DNA from: Penicillium oxalicum
Lineage: Eukaryota; Ascomycota; Eurotiomycetes; Eurotiales; Aspergillaceae
NCBI RefSeq assembly: GCF_001723175.1
Contig: NC_064652.1
Location: forward strand, 3,658,001-3,722,000
Reading direction: 5' to 3'
Length of the DNA stretch: 64,000 bases
Made by a program: the position numbers and the translations under genes. The notes under the pieces were generated by a model. The model searched no databases. It saw nothing but the letters and a program-made list of their open reading frames with translations, and was not told the origin of the DNA. Each line of letters starts with the position of its first letter. Positions within the stretch are counted from its first letter, which is position 1. Shown here one piece after another: positions 12,631-24,979 of this stretch.

Positions 12631-13201
12631 ATGGCGCCGTCTCCAAGAGGCAGGAAGACGACTGGCGCAACCGCTGGTCCATCCTCGGCCGCGCGCAAAT
12701 CCACATCATCAACAGCAGCAGGGAAGAGACCCGCGGCAAAAACCACATCAAATGTACAGCGTACGTCTAGAACTACCCGAAATTGCGACTCGGGACAGAG
12801 TGCTTCCTGAGGACATGAAACGTATCTAACACGACCGATCTTTTTCTCTCATAGCCGGCGACCCAACACCAACGGGGAAAAGGCGCCGCTACAAGCCGGG
12901 CACTGTGGCTCTCAAAGAGATCCGTCGCTACCAACGATCCTACGATCTTCTGATCGCAAAACTTCCCTTTGCGCGTCTCGTCCGTGAAGTTGCGCTCGAC
13001 TTACTTCCCGCCGACGTGGGCGCTGAACTACGCTGGCAATCACATGCGATTCAGGCCTTGCAAGAAGCCGCCGAGGCCTTCATGGTGCATCTATTTGAAG
13101 ACACGAATCTATGTGCGATTCATGCGAAGCGTGTGACGATCATGCAAAAAGACATTCAGCTTGCGCGGAGAATCCGTGGGGTATGGGGTGGCCTGGGCTG
13201 A
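12631..13201 (+). CDS. Centromeric histone H3 variant (CENP-A/Cse4/CnpA type)
   Basis: Exons 12631..12760 and 12855..13201 (donor GTACGT, acceptor ATAG) encode 158 residues. The protein replaces H3 in centromeric nucleosomes and defines kinetochore position. The C-terminal half is an H3 fold: [20 protein letters not shown] in the alphaN region, and [20 protein letters not shown] followed by [10 protein letters not shown] at alpha2-alpha3. Two points mark it as CENP-A rather than canonical H3. The N-tail (about 60 residues) is Ser/Thr/Lys-rich and unlike the conserved ARTKQTARKS tail. Loop 1 between alpha1 and alpha2 ([12 protein letters not shown]) is longer than the H3 loop. The gene converges with the cohesin-loader gene. 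Confidence 0.93.
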
Positions 13202-14049
13202 GAGAGGGAATGGCATTGGAGAATTTACTATTCGGCTTTCCCCCAGATTCGTCGATTGTGAGCGTTTCTGCGCAGTCGAACCGAATCAGTGATTTTGTCA
13301 GTTGACGTTCAGTCCAAAAGAGAGCCATCTTGGTCGACTTTCTTCAATTTTGAGAATTGCCCTTGAGTCCTGTCAAAGTGGGACACCGGGTTCTCAAACG
13401 GTCCAAATCAGGACCGTCGGCGTTTAATGCTGTGTCTGGTGTTATAAAGGTCGTGCCATTTTGCTTATTTTTTCATTCTTTTTTCCATTTCCTCCCCCCC
13501 CCTATTCGAGGTCAATTTGTGCCTTGCTTGGATTTGTTACTTTCTTTCCTTCTCTGTCCTTTTCTGTTTCCCCTCCGATCATGGGACTCTCAAAGTCAGA
13601 GTTTCGTTTATACCACGGTGGATATGTGTACATTAGCATGGATGTGGAGTGTCTTTGATGGTTCTTTACCTTGGCTGAGGTATTGCAGCAAATGATCCGA
13701 TGGATGCTGGGAGATGGCCCTCTTCGCAAAGGACCATAATACTATGAGATGAGATCTCGTGCAGATCTCCAATTTTCCAACCCAATGGTCCAAGTCCCCT
13801 AGTTACGGACATACTTCTTGATTCACACTTAGAGTTTCAATGATTTCCAAGCATAGCGAGCTGACAGCTTAGGGAAAAAGCAAAACTCCGATTCAATGTG
13901 GCTATGGATGGTATCTTGAACAAGGCGCTGGATTCGTGGGACTGCGCAAGGAGTTCCTCGCGGGAGCATCTGAAGAATGGTAGGAGGGGAAGAGGGGATG
14001 GATAGGAAAAATAAAACCGAACAATCGTCCTCAAAAGGAGACAGTAATT
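13202..14049. other. Convergent intergenic region between CENP-A and the cohesin loader
   Basis: This is the shared 3' flank of two convergent genes. It contains pyrimidine-rich runs (for example 13465-13575, with a C run at 13494-13502) and AT-rich stretches that probably include both 3' UTRs. No coding frame with recognisable similarity was seen. Confidence 0.5.
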
Positions 14050-17000
14050 TCATGCCGGTCGCTTCAGGCTAGGTGGAAGACCCGTGATCAAACGCTGTCC
14101 TTCCTCCCTTACACCGCGAGCCTCATCACCTTTCCCATGCCTTTCGAGTGTCTCCGCCAGCATTTCGTCCGTCACGCTGGCCCAAAGCCGGTCGTTGGCT
14201 CGTTTAGCCATCGCTCGACCGGCTCGAACGCTCTTCTCGGCTTGCTCACCAACAACACCGCGGAAATACTTCCAACTCATGAATGTCAGCGTCATGCATG
14301 TAATCTGTGAGTTGCTGATGGCGGTAGCCGACTGAAGAGCATGCTGAAGGAAGGTCTTGGTCTGAATGGTCGATTCGGTCTGGACGGTGGCGCAGACCAG
14401 ATAGTATGCCGCCTGGATGTATTTATTCGGCCCATGCTGGCAAAAGGGTTCGATGGTCGCTTGCACCGTGGGGAGATAAGAATGGGCGGGATGAGAGGGT
14501 TCCCGAATGATGAGGATGGTATTCAGCGCGGCGAGAATGCACGTATCTCGACAAGGATCGTTACGGGATGTTTTACTGGCGGACGGTGAGAGTAACAGCA
14601 GCGGGGATTGGAAAATGCTCAGTGCACGTGCAAGATCGCCTGTTGCTTGCGCTATAGTGCCAGCCGCGTATTCCATCAAGCACTGAATGGACCTGGGCAG
14701 ATTCGGCCCACACTCTTGTGTAAAGTGTCGAAGCTCTTGCAAAGATTGCGCGGCAAACTCCCAATCAGTTCGTGCGCAAGCAAGGAACACCCGCTGTAAG
14801 AGGAAGTTGCAACAGAGAGAACGACGCCATTCGACACGCCTCGTGGCATTCACCATCGACTCGGAGATTTCTTGCGGTGCGGTGAAACTCCCTAAAGTGA
14901 GATGATCAGTAACCGCCTTAACCTAGGACAATCAGAGCAGGAGATTACTTAATCAATTCTGGTACTGACCTTGAATCATGCGGAGGCCCTCGTCCAAAAA
15001 TTGCTCCGCCTTTCGACCATCATAGGAATTCTTGGCACTCAATGTAATGGAGCTCAGAAAGTATGAGAGAGCATACAGATCGTGCTGTGGCAACCAGTTG
15101 AAGCTGAGAAGCAACGTGCCGTTCTGCACCTGAAGAATATCCCCTGTGTCGATTGAAGAAGGGCCAGCCGACTTGCCACTCAAAGGCACGGAAAAGGAAC
15201 CGTCCGCTCGCCAGTTGGGATCGTTCAGAGTCTCATCTGCCAAGCTTTGTAAAATCTTGAGCTTCTGAGAAGCCTGCGGTACGTCGTACTCTAACAGGCT
15301 GCAGCAAATATCCACCATTTGAGTCAGAGTGACAAGCTGCGGAATATGTTTTAATTCTTCGTTCAGCTGATGGCTGCGGGCAGCGGCCAGGGCGCGCTGA
15401 GCCTGCTCGATAGCGTCCGAACCGGTTCCTTGTTGTAGATGCGCCAGAGCTTCAATGACGGCAGCCATCGCAGCCACCGCCTTGTCGCCGTTGCGACTAG
15501 CCATGGTCGAAATTTTGTTGAGATGTTGAAGAGCCTGCACGGAGTCCGGATGTGACGGGGATGAAAGCGAGAGGGTGACGCGCAGAAATCGGAAAGTGTA
15601 TTCCCAAGCCGTGTGACGGTAACTGCAGATAACTAAGTACGAGGCTTTGGCAAGGCTGCTGACCAGAAAAAAGCAATACATACGCTTCGACGTCCTGAAT
15701 CATCCCATCCACTGCCTTCAAAGATGCCTTGGGGTTTGTCTTGTGTAGCATTCGCGCGAGCAAATGCTGCATGCTGTATTTCAGGTCGAGCATCCGGTTC
15801 TAATACTATGTTAGTTCCTGGAACTGGAGCATGTAAAACAAGAAATTCACCGACTCTTTCACATAGATCGATCTGCCAAGTTTGGTTAGCTCACATCAAG
15901 ACCCTGGTGTCACAATTGAAGTGGTACGTACACCCTTGCTCAGAGCAGTCTCGGCTTCAAGATCGTTCTCGGTCTCCTCATACAAAGTACGAGCGTACCG
16001 CAGTCGCACAAGAGCTTCCTTTCGAGGCTGCAAGCGCCAGTTCTAGGATTGAAAAGAGTATTAGAGCTTTCGTTTAAAGCAATTTTGATAAGATTTTCTC
16101 ACTTTCAAAACTGCCTCCAGGCATCCCAACCCCGTCGAAACGAGCTTATAGTATTCTTCAACTTCTTTTTGACTTGTCGCCAAAGCCGTCCTAGTCCCGT
16201 GACGATGGGCCGCGTTCAAGTATTCATCTGCTAATGACAGCAGCAAGACTTGATAGTCTACAGGTGGTTTCGATGCTTTTGTGACTTTTTCAGGGCTTGG
16301 TTGTGTCGGCTGCTTTTTCGGAACGGGCCTTTTCTGCGCCTGCAGGGGACTCCCCGATGGCAGGTTTGGAGAAAGCGCTGCGATCATGACTTGTGGAACA
16401 GCCTGAGTTATCGGCGATGGAGTGGGCTGGGGGTGCTTTGGAAGCTCCGCTTTCGGTGCAATCACCTCTGGGGATGAAGGCTTGGGAGGGGGAGGGGGAG
16501 GAGGTGATGGTTTTGGCGAAGATGCTCTTGCCGGTGCAACTTTCACTGGGGTAGGCTTCTGCACTGCAGCTTTCGGAGTTGTTTTTGAAACCTTTGACTC
16601 GGCTTTCATGGATTTCCGCTCCTTCTTGGGAACACTTTTAGGGAGAGATGACTCTGTTTGAATAACGGGATTGGGCATAGGCTTAGGCGATTCCTGCACT
16701 ACGGGTTGCTTCACGGGATGCGGTTCAGATGCAGGAGGCAGTTCTTCTGGCTGTAATGGGACACTCGGCAACACAATTTTCGCCTCTTTAGCCTCATCGG
16801 CCTGAATGACATTCGTCTCGGATGAAAGGGCTGTCGGAGGCTCCGATGTTGGTATGGGCGGCAATCCCAGCGAAGTTGACAAATCACTTTGATCAAGCAG
16901 GTGACCCAGAGATCCATATCGTGAGCGCGGAGCAGTGGGAAGTGGAGGTTGCACGAAAAGCTCGGCAGGATTGATGAACTGATGTTGTGGCTGCTCGGAC

Positions 17001-18226
17001 GGTAGCGATAAGAGCGATGCTGGAGGTATTGGTGGGGGCCGAGGTTGAGGGGCTACCAGCTCAGGCTTAGGAAGAGGGGAAGTACCCTGCGCTTGAGCTG
17101 TTTCTTGCGGAGATATGGATTGAAAAGGAGCTTCTTGATAACGGGATTGCTGAGCTTGGTGTGTCTCAGGTCGAGGCTGGAGCTGAGGCTGTTGAGGGCT
17201 TCCAGGCCGATGCTGTGCATTTTGGCTCGGAGGCGGAGATTGCTGACGAGCAGGTTGCTGAGGCGCAGCCTGTTGAGGATATATTTGCTGCACATTTGTT
17301 CGCTGGGCTGGCGCTTGTTGAGATTGTGGAGGTTGAGGCTGAGGTTGGAGCTGCTTGTATTGCGACTGGTGGCGTTGAGGCTGCCTATTGTGAGTCTCCA
17401 CCATATGTGTCTGTGACTGCTGATGCTGTGGCTGCCTATTCAGTAGCGACTGAGCCTGAAGCGCCGGTTGTGGACTTGATTGTGATCGTGGTGAAGGCTG
17501 CAAGACTTGTAGTCTTGGAGATTGCTGTTGCGACGGAACCAGAGGGGAGGGGTGCTGCAATTGTTGCATCTGAATTTGAGGGGATTGCTGCTGAAATTGC
17601 GATCTCGGAGAAGGATGTTGCTGATACTGTAGCCTCGGCGATTGCTGTTGGACATTTAAGCGAGGAGACTGTTGTTGAAATTGCGGTCTCGGTGATTGCT
17701 GGTGGTGTAGCTGAGGTCGAGGAGATTGTTGTATATGCAGATGTGGTGACTGCTGCTGATGTTGCTGTAGAACTGCCTGAGAATGTTGCAGTATCGGGGA
17801 TTGACGGGGTTGAGAGATTGGCGTGTGTTGCGATTGCGACATAGACATCGGCGATTGTTGAGGAAAGGCCGGGTATTGAGGTTGTGCCAGCTGCTGAGGA
17901 TGAATTAAAGGCGCGGGTTGTAGGGTTGGTTGTTGTTGGTGGTGGTGGTGGTGTTGTTGTTGTTGCTGCTGCTGTTGCTGCGACAGCGACATCTGTGCCT
18001 GTGGGGGCATCACTTGAGGAAATTGCTGCCCATACTGATTCCAAGCCTGTTGCTGCATCATCCCCATGGAATATCCGGTCGGTTTACCGTAGCCGTACGG
18101 TGACTGCGCAGGGGGCGTAACATGGTTGTATGGATCGTGCGGTTGAGGGGCGACCTGCCCTGCCTGGTACTGTGTCGGATAGATATACTGCGGGTATTGA
18201 CCGGAGTTAGACGGTGGGAAGCTCAT
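14050..18226 (-). CDS. Cohesin loading factor Mau2/Scc4 with long Gln-rich N-terminus
   Basis: Exons read as complement(14050..14891, 14970..15622, 15684..15799, 15855..15872, 15932..16042, 16103..18226), about 1287 residues. The protein partners Scc2/Nipbl to load cohesin on chromatin. The last 640 or so residues are a helical TPR-like repeat domain of the Mau2/Scc4 family, starting near VDYQVLLLSLADEYLNAAHR and including LDLKYSMQHLLARML. The first 650 residues are low complexity: Q and H runs, then SPRxQxQQ-type repeats, then Pro-rich segments. Reading frame and similarity require an 18-nt exon (IDLCER) with a weak donor GTCGGT; the better-looking donor 4 nt downstream would break the frame. 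The start is the first ATG of the open frame; an ATG nearer the conserved domain cannot be excluded. Confidence 0.85.
17680..18010 (-). repeat. CAG/CAA-rich coding repeat
   Basis: Within the cohesin-loader gene the minus strand has a run of CAG and CAA codons interrupted by CAC/CAT (GTTGTTGTTG... on the plus strand around 17925-17990). It encodes about nine Gln, five His and more Gln. The following part carries reiterated SPR plus Gln units. The run is of mixed codons, so it is less prone to slippage than a pure triplet array. Confidence 0.75.
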
Positions 18227-19506
18227 CGCCCCGACATGTATGATTCGAAGGAGAATTTAACGATGATCCTCGCCGGCACGTTGACATCCTCATCCCAAGC
18301 GCATCTGATGGCTTCCGCGTCGGGGCGGAGAAACTCGCGGCAGTCAGCTGATTAGGCGATAAGGATGGCGATAATGGCCCGATAAGGTCCACTGGATCTA
18401 GAATGCGGAGTGACGGAATTACTTATCCTGGAGATGGCTGCATGTACATGCTCATGCTGTGCCATGCTTCATGTAAGTATGTCGCCATTTTTCAAAACAC
18501 AGACACCTAGTGTTCCACTCTATGAAAGAAGGGAATGGCTTGACTGAAATTGGGCAGTAAACCTCTACTTGCTAAGTGTTCTATCGAACAAACTTTGACG
18601 GTAGCCTATACCCTATACTTTCATATGAGCTAGTAATGTATTTCCTTGAGACGATTGTGTCTTCTAGTGGATTAGATGCCTTGTGGCGCACATTGAGCTT
18701 TGCATTTTCTGATAATCTCCCCTGTGTTGCGTCGCCCTGACAAGAAATGGAGAAGACCGACGGCACGTATGAAATTGATCTGCCTGCAGGCTGGGGGTAG
18801 ACTTCAGCAATCGAAATTTTTGAAATCTGGAAGAAGTTCCCGGTGACGCATAATGGCTTAGACGATATTGAATTACGGTCGTTTGGTGTCTTCTTATGGT
18901 TCCTTTCTGGAGCTCGAGAGGCGCCTGAGCTAGGTAGACGCCTCATAAATATCCAGATCTATTCAAATCGACAATACATATCGTTATTATGGTATTGCCA
19001 GTACTAGAAACCGGTCTGTTGGGACAGGCGATGGACAGCCATGCTTTTGAGCGGGCATTCATCTAAGTGGGTCGAAGGCAAAGCCAGACGTTCTCGTTCT
19101 ACAATGGAGACATCGTTAGAGACTGTGGACAGCTCTGCTCAAGTCATGTCACCATCATGTATGGCATTCCATTTGAAGTCTAATATGCAGGCGGAAATTT
19201 GCGATATTAGGGAAAAGAGGAAAGTAATAGTTGAATAATTTCGAGTGTGAAAAATATCTCCCCTCAACCTTAAGAAATAAGCAAAGACCAAAAGAAGAGA
19301 TCTGACATGATGACTCCAGCCTGGATAATCTATGCAAACAGACTTAATTGTAGGATCCTCCATAATACGCCGCCTGATTGATGCCCTGCTAAAAAAGATC
19401 CCGAATCCTGAACTCCGATCGCTTCAAATGCGTGCATTCCCCTGAATCCCCCCCCCCCCCCCCCCCCCCAAAAGTGTAAAAGCTCTTCGACCCGACTCGC
19501 ATGACT
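18227..19506. other. Intergenic tract with a C22 run
   Basis: This contains the 5' flank of the cohesin loader and the 3' flank of the broken F-box gene. A homopolymer of 22 C residues lies at 19448-19469. A minus-strand open frame at 18581-18946 has no recognisable similarity and no good codon pattern, so I leave it out. Confidence 0.5.
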
Positions 19507-20787
19507 TTAGAGCATACGAATTGATGTGTAGAGAGTGCTCAAAGGTTGAGGATTGATTGCAGGCTCAATAACTTCCTCCCCAATCGTAGGGGAAAAGGTC
19601 AAGGGCGGATGTTCTCGAACAGTCCACGGACAGAGCTCATTGCAATTCTCCACGCCAATGGTAGGTTCAGCTGGATGAATTCGTTGTGACGCCCATTTGT
19701 CGTCAGGAACGGGTTTCGAGCCGCCGAGGTTGCGCTGCGTGAGGAAGTGAAAGGTATCTCGGCCCAATTCGCCCGAGTTGTATGGTTGTTTCCGCGGGCA
19801 CTTGAGGATGTGTTGCAGGCACCGCAAACGGAGATACGGCGGCACGAGGTGCAGTATGAGTCGAACAGACGGCAGACGCTGGTTTGATGGACGCTCGAAA
19901 GCCAAAGGTCGACTGATCGATGGGCGCAGCCAAATCGGGGTGTCATGTACGCTTCCTTGCCCACTTGACCTGCTTCTGTGGTCATTTCGTACTCAGTTCG
20001 CACCCGCAATTGGTCATTCTCGTCAAGTTCTGGGTAGATCGAGATCTTCATTTGTGTGGGTCCGTAATTTTCAAGGCATGAGTGCCAGCAGTATCGGTCT
20101 CCAACCTTGTCACCAAAGTGTGTTCGCAAGGCTTCGACTGAGACCCTCCGAACACGAAGAGAGGTGATCTATCAAATCCAACTTGTCCCGGAATGTGAGC
20201 TTCTTGCAGGGACACAGGTCCACGATTCCAGCTAGGTCACCAAGGTTGCATGAGCGATGCTCAGGTTTTCGCCTCAGCTCTCGACTGGTGAAAGCCGCCC
20301 GAGGGTGCAATTTCAAGCATTTAGAGCATATATGCCACCGCCCATCTTCCAGCAAATTGAGAAATTGCCATCGGGGGGTGGCAAAGTTGTGTCCATTCCG
20401 ATAGTGGTGGAAAAGAGGCGCAAAGTCTCGACCGAACCGGAGTGATTGTGATTTCAGAATGCTGCCCGAGATGGCTAGCATGCGCTTACAGGTGAGGGCC
20501 AATGCTGCCTCGGGGACCAGGGTTAAGTGGGAGACGATCTCCAGCAATAGCTCCGTGGGGAGCTCCATGAGATAGCAGCGCCCCGACCCATCCTTGTGCT
20601 GTTTCCGGTGACGGGTGGGCGACCATGATTTCATCCTCATCGTGAAGCGAAAGGTTTCTGTTGCTCGGCGGAGACGTTCGGGTATGTTGGACGAGGATTT
20701 TTTCAGGGTCATGGAAAAGAGGGGCAGCGTCTCTTTTTTATGACGAGACAAGACGGCTCTCAACGTTCGTTGATGATCAGTCCGCAT
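19507..20787 (-). pseudogene. F-box protein gene interrupted by two frame changes
   Basis: The first frame (from ATG 20787) contains an F-box (MELPTELLLEIVSHLTLVPE, about residues 74-93), a Cys-rich segment (ICSKCLKLHPRAAF) and DLCPCKKLTFRDKLDLIDHL. Similarity then continues in another frame (WHSCLENYGPTQMKISIYPE, then FGCAHRSVDLWLSSVHQTS) and finally in a third (LKCPRKQPYNSGEL, then TQRNLGGSKPVPDDKWASQR and CPWTVREHPPL) to a stop at 19507. The changes lie near 20155-20168 and 19803-19817. Both are minus-one steps, as if one base had been lost at each place. I found no GT-AG intron that restores the frame at either site. F-box proteins recruit substrates to SCF ubiquitin ligases. It may be a recent pseudogene or reflect two assembly errors. 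Confidence 0.7.
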
Positions 20788-22659
20788 GAGCGAGGATCGG
20801 CGATGTCTGATAGGACGGAAGATTGAATAAGATCAAAGATAGTGCGTTGGTGGCTGGTGCTGGGCGATCATTATTGTCATGCTGTTGTTCCAGAAGATGC
20901 ACGCTGAGTCGTGTGATAGAAGACAACGGAATGGTCGCAGACAACGATTGAGAATTGGAGGACCCTACAATTCATCTACACTCTGGGCCTGTTGACCTTC
21001 AAGTATTGCCTGAACTCGTGAGAGACGTGCACGAAAACGGACCATGGGATAGGGTCACGGTAGGGCTGGTTATGCTATCAGAATTACATGGCTTGCGATT
21101 TACGAGCGCGGGCTATACTTCAAGCTCCTGTCAGTCTGCGAAAACGGATAGCGACAGAACATTTCATGAGCTCGTGGTGGTTCATCCCTTCTTTGATCCA
21201 AATGCAGTACTCTTGAAGCACTTCAATCCCAACTGTATATCTTGTTGAAACTGGATCGGAGAGAAGTTTGTGTAGAAAAGGAGCTGGGCCGCCGGATCCT
21301 ACCAAGGGCTGTTCCGCATGCGGTGATCTACTTTGCCGCATCGAGTCGCATGATTGCATCATCACTCCACCGATCTGTCAGATCCACCTGTCCTTCCCCC
21401 AAGGCCACGTTGGCTGGGCTGCCAAGATTTAAGCTTGCAGAGAGAAACCCAGCCACATGTACAGGTGGATGACTTTGTCATTTGACACTCGGTGGTCAGT
21501 GTTGCCAGCCATCAGTCTTGCGGGGGTCCTATGACCTTACGGGCTGCGACAGTGTGCGACAGTGTGAAACCGGAGGCCTCAGGCCGACTCAGGCTGGGCA
21601 TGAGTAATGGCAGCCTCGGGCATCAACTTATTTACACAGTGATGACTAAATTTTAGAACGGCCGGGATGTCCGGTCGCTAGCCTCAGGCTGTCAGTCCCA
21701 CATCCCTCGTGATGACCAGCTCCTGACAGGCTGACTCCTTGCAGACAGGGCCACTGGGGCTTCTCGGCAGCCGTCCCGACGGGCAACGATTTTAATAGAC
21801 TACTATTGTACTACTACAGTAGTAATACTGTACTGCTTCACTATATAGGTACTTTCAAGTACTCACTCAGTCAGTGGTAGCACTGCTCCATCACTACTAA
21901 AGTCCTCAGTCCACTTTGAGTTGGAACACGGTCTTTGAATGTGATCAAATATTCACGTCCTGATGGTAATTGTTCAGATGGTCATATTGACAAGGATGGT
22001 GGAGGACACCGGACGTGTATGATCTTGCTCTGGTCTCCAAGGAGTCCTCTCATTGGAGTCATCTACTATAATCTACTTGTCTGAGAGCTCGGCAGCTATT
22101 GGGAGTAGTACTACCCATCCATTGAGATATGTACATGGACTGAGAGCCAGGATAGTCACATGCAAAAGCACGTGCCTGATGGGCTGTATACGGCCTGGAT
22201 GTGCCTGGCAGGCTTGTGGGGCACGAGTCACGTGAACACAAAGTACACGGCTGGACGAGGCACTAGTTATACCCTACGGTATGAGTAGGCACTTGCAACC
22301 CTATTCTGAGTACCCTACTTCAATAAGTAAGATAGCAGTCGTTGAGTTGTCAGCGACGGGAGGGTGCTCTTATTGGAGGCAAGGTTAGTACTGGTAGTAA
22401 GATACCTCTTGACTCCTGGGCAACAGAAACCGGATTGTCGGAAATCGGGCCTTAGTCAACCCGGTCCGATCGGGAAGGACCGAGGTTGGTCTGTTATCAA
22501 GACAGTTTTTTCTGAGGATCGAAGAACTTGGCAATCGAGGGTTGCTCGCTGTCGCCTCCAGGGACGCCATTCTTTTAATTTGACGCGTGTTTGTTTTTCA
22601 TCTTCTAGATTGCATTACTTGCACTTAGGCTTTTCTTTTCCTTTTGGCATCTGCACCCC
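20788..22659. other. Intergenic tract between the F-box gene and the hydrolase
   Basis: No supported coding region. The stretch 21540-21740 has repeated CAGGCTG/CCTCAGG words. 21795-21850 is rich in TACTACAGTAGTA-type short palindromes. 22560-22659 is the pyrimidine-rich leader just ahead of the hydrolase start. Confidence 0.5.
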
Positions 22660-24436
22660 ATGTTGGATTTCGCATCAGCGTTGCTTCATTCATTCCCCCT
22701 ACCGCTGCTCTTATCAGCTCTCGTCGCCATGGGTCTTCTCTCCTGGGTACGTCCCAACGGACGAATTTCATTTTTCCACGCCAAAGATAACAACCTGGTC
22801 TTGACCAAGAAAGGGGGCAAGACGGATGCGAAGCAGCAGACCACCTTGGTCAATATCTGTCGTGATGCGACTCCTGCCACATGCCATCTGAACCCGATGC
22901 TGTTCAATGGACATCTGCAGACAATGTATACCGTGCTCAAGCATGATAATGTCCCCGTGTACTACAAGCGCCGAATGTTTGAGGCTGAGAGTGCAATGTT
23001 CATGGGCACATATGCAATTGACTTTGTGGTCAAACCGTACGAGATGCCGCCCGAGGGAGAATTGACTGATCAGGCACGGAATTATACGCAGCCTTCAGGA
23101 CTGCCGCCTCGGACGTCGTTCTATTCAGAGGAGGAATTTGCTAGAATTCCTTCGGATGATACCAGACCAATGCTGGTTGTTCTTCATGGTCTGAGTGGAG
23201 GTTCTCATGAAGTCTATCTACGACACGTCCTTTCCCCACTGATCGCGGATGGCACCTGGGAAGCCTGTGTGGTCAACTCGCGAGGCTGCTCCCAGACGAA
23301 GATCAGCACGGGTGTCTTGTACAATGCCCGTGCTACATGGGATGTGCGTCAGTCTGTGAAGTGGTTGAGGAAAACTTTCCCCAATCGGCCACTCTTCGGT
23401 ATTGGGTTCTCACTGGGTGCCAACATTCTTGCAAACGTAAGCTGATAGGATCTTGCTCCTTCACATGAGAGTCAGTCTTGCTGATTCTGCTACTTAGTAT
23501 CTGGGAGAAGAAGGAGATGGCTGTGAGCTCAAAGCAGCAGTCCTTTGCGCTAGTCCTTGGAACTTGGACGTCAGCTCGGTTAATTTGGTGAGCTCCTGGC
23601 TCGGCAAGGAGGTTTACAGCAAGACCATGGGATCAAGCATGAAGCGACTTTTTGAAGCGTGAGCCTCCCATGCTTATTTGTGGCTGTGTCACTCCGTACT
23701 GATTTGGAAGATAGACATGTCGACCAAGTTTCGAAGAACCCCCGTATTGACGTGGAGGCTATTCGAAAGACCACTTATCTGCACGAGTTTGATCGGTATG
23801 TCTTCTCGTTAGATATACACTCCCAGAAGCTTGAAATTTCTCTAATACTTCTGGTCCTCCAGGGCTATCCAATGTCCCACATGGGGTTACCCCACAGAAG
23901 GCGCCTACTACCGTGATGCTACCTCGACAGACGCCATGCTTCGCATCCGCATTCCTTTCTTCACAGTCCAAGCAGAGGATGATCCCGTACGTTCATCCGT
24001 TCTGAGACCTTCATTCTGATATCTTCGAAGAGAATACTAAAATGTACCTCTAGATTGCATCGCGCAACGCACTGCCATTCCAAGAGATGACTCAAACTCC
24101 TTATGGTGTCATGCTGACCACCTCGTGGGGTGGCCACTTGGGCTGGTTTGAACTCGGTGGCGAGCGTTGGTTTGTTAAACCGGTAAGTTGAAGCTTTGCC
24201 AGGAAACTACTCATTTGAACCTGGAAATCATCGTATTAACCTCTTCCCAGGTGACGAGCTTCCTGAACACAATGGCTAAAGAGATCGACATGGATATCCC
24301 TGGTGTAGTTGAGGACCCTCAAAGGCTTCCGGGGCGCATTGCCAGCCACTTTGGGCCGGAAAAAGACGATGACACGTCGCCAAAACCCGAATTTCTCCCA
24401 GTCCATCGCAAGTTGGACATGAAGCTGCCAATGTAA
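22660..24436 (+). CDS. Alpha/beta hydrolase, YheT/Eht1-Eeb1 family (acyl ester synthase/esterase-like)
   Basis: Exons 22660..23436, 23498..23658, 23715..23795, 23863..23986, 24054..24182 and 24251..24436 (all GT-AG, frames agree) encode 485 residues. Yeast relatives Eht1 and Eeb1 make and cleave medium-chain fatty-acid ethyl esters. The N-terminus has a hydrophobic segment (about residues 8-28), then HLNPMLFNGHLQTMY, typical of this family. The catalytic core shows MLVVLHGLSGGSHEVYLRHV (oxyanion region), the nucleophile elbow GFSLG (Ser near residue 250), the acid region in FFTVQAEDDP and the His in SWGGHLGWFE. All three triad positions seem present. An alternative start at 22729 would remove the hydrophobic segment. 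True substrate is unknown. Confidence 0.87.
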
Positions 24437-24979
24437 ATCGACGGTCGAGGCTCGCAAGATCCATGGCGTTTATTCAATCAGTGCTTTCAGGGATTCATGG
24501 AGACACATCATTCAATGATATAGAGGGGTTGGGGGGTTTGTGTTAATTAGAGGCTACATTCATATACACCGAGGTTTCTTGCGTCGAAACGGCGACTGTT
24601 CCATATTAAATCCATTTTCAATTTGTTGCCATAGTCGGTTCACATATGCGTAGCTGGGTATTTGAATCGCAAGTTCTCACTCGAGAATTTGTGGTAACAC
24701 CTCAGTTGTGAGGACTACACCCTCAGAGAAAGAATTTTTGAAAAGCAAAACATTGAAATCTCAGCTCCTGGTGGCCAATCCCTCAGGGTCTGGAAAATGA
24801 TCGATGCCCATTGAAGAATCAAGACGCTATTCACAATAATTTGAATCCGAGGGAATCATAAGCCCCACACGAACGCCAAACCCCAGTCTAGATACAATTG
24901 ATGATATGGTATTGACAAAATTTGCTCGATTGCTCGCATGCAACCTTGTTTCTTCTTCCTGCTGGCTCTGTCCAGACGC

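Noticed and set aside
17161..17844. 227-codon plus-strand frame rich in Ala, Val and Glu
   Set aside because: It is the antisense of the Gln-rich part of the cohesin-loader gene, whose repeats lack stops on both strands.
17436..18044. 202-codon minus-strand Thr/Ser/Ala-rich frame
   Set aside because: It is an out-of-frame reading of the CAG/CAA repeats of the cohesin loader.
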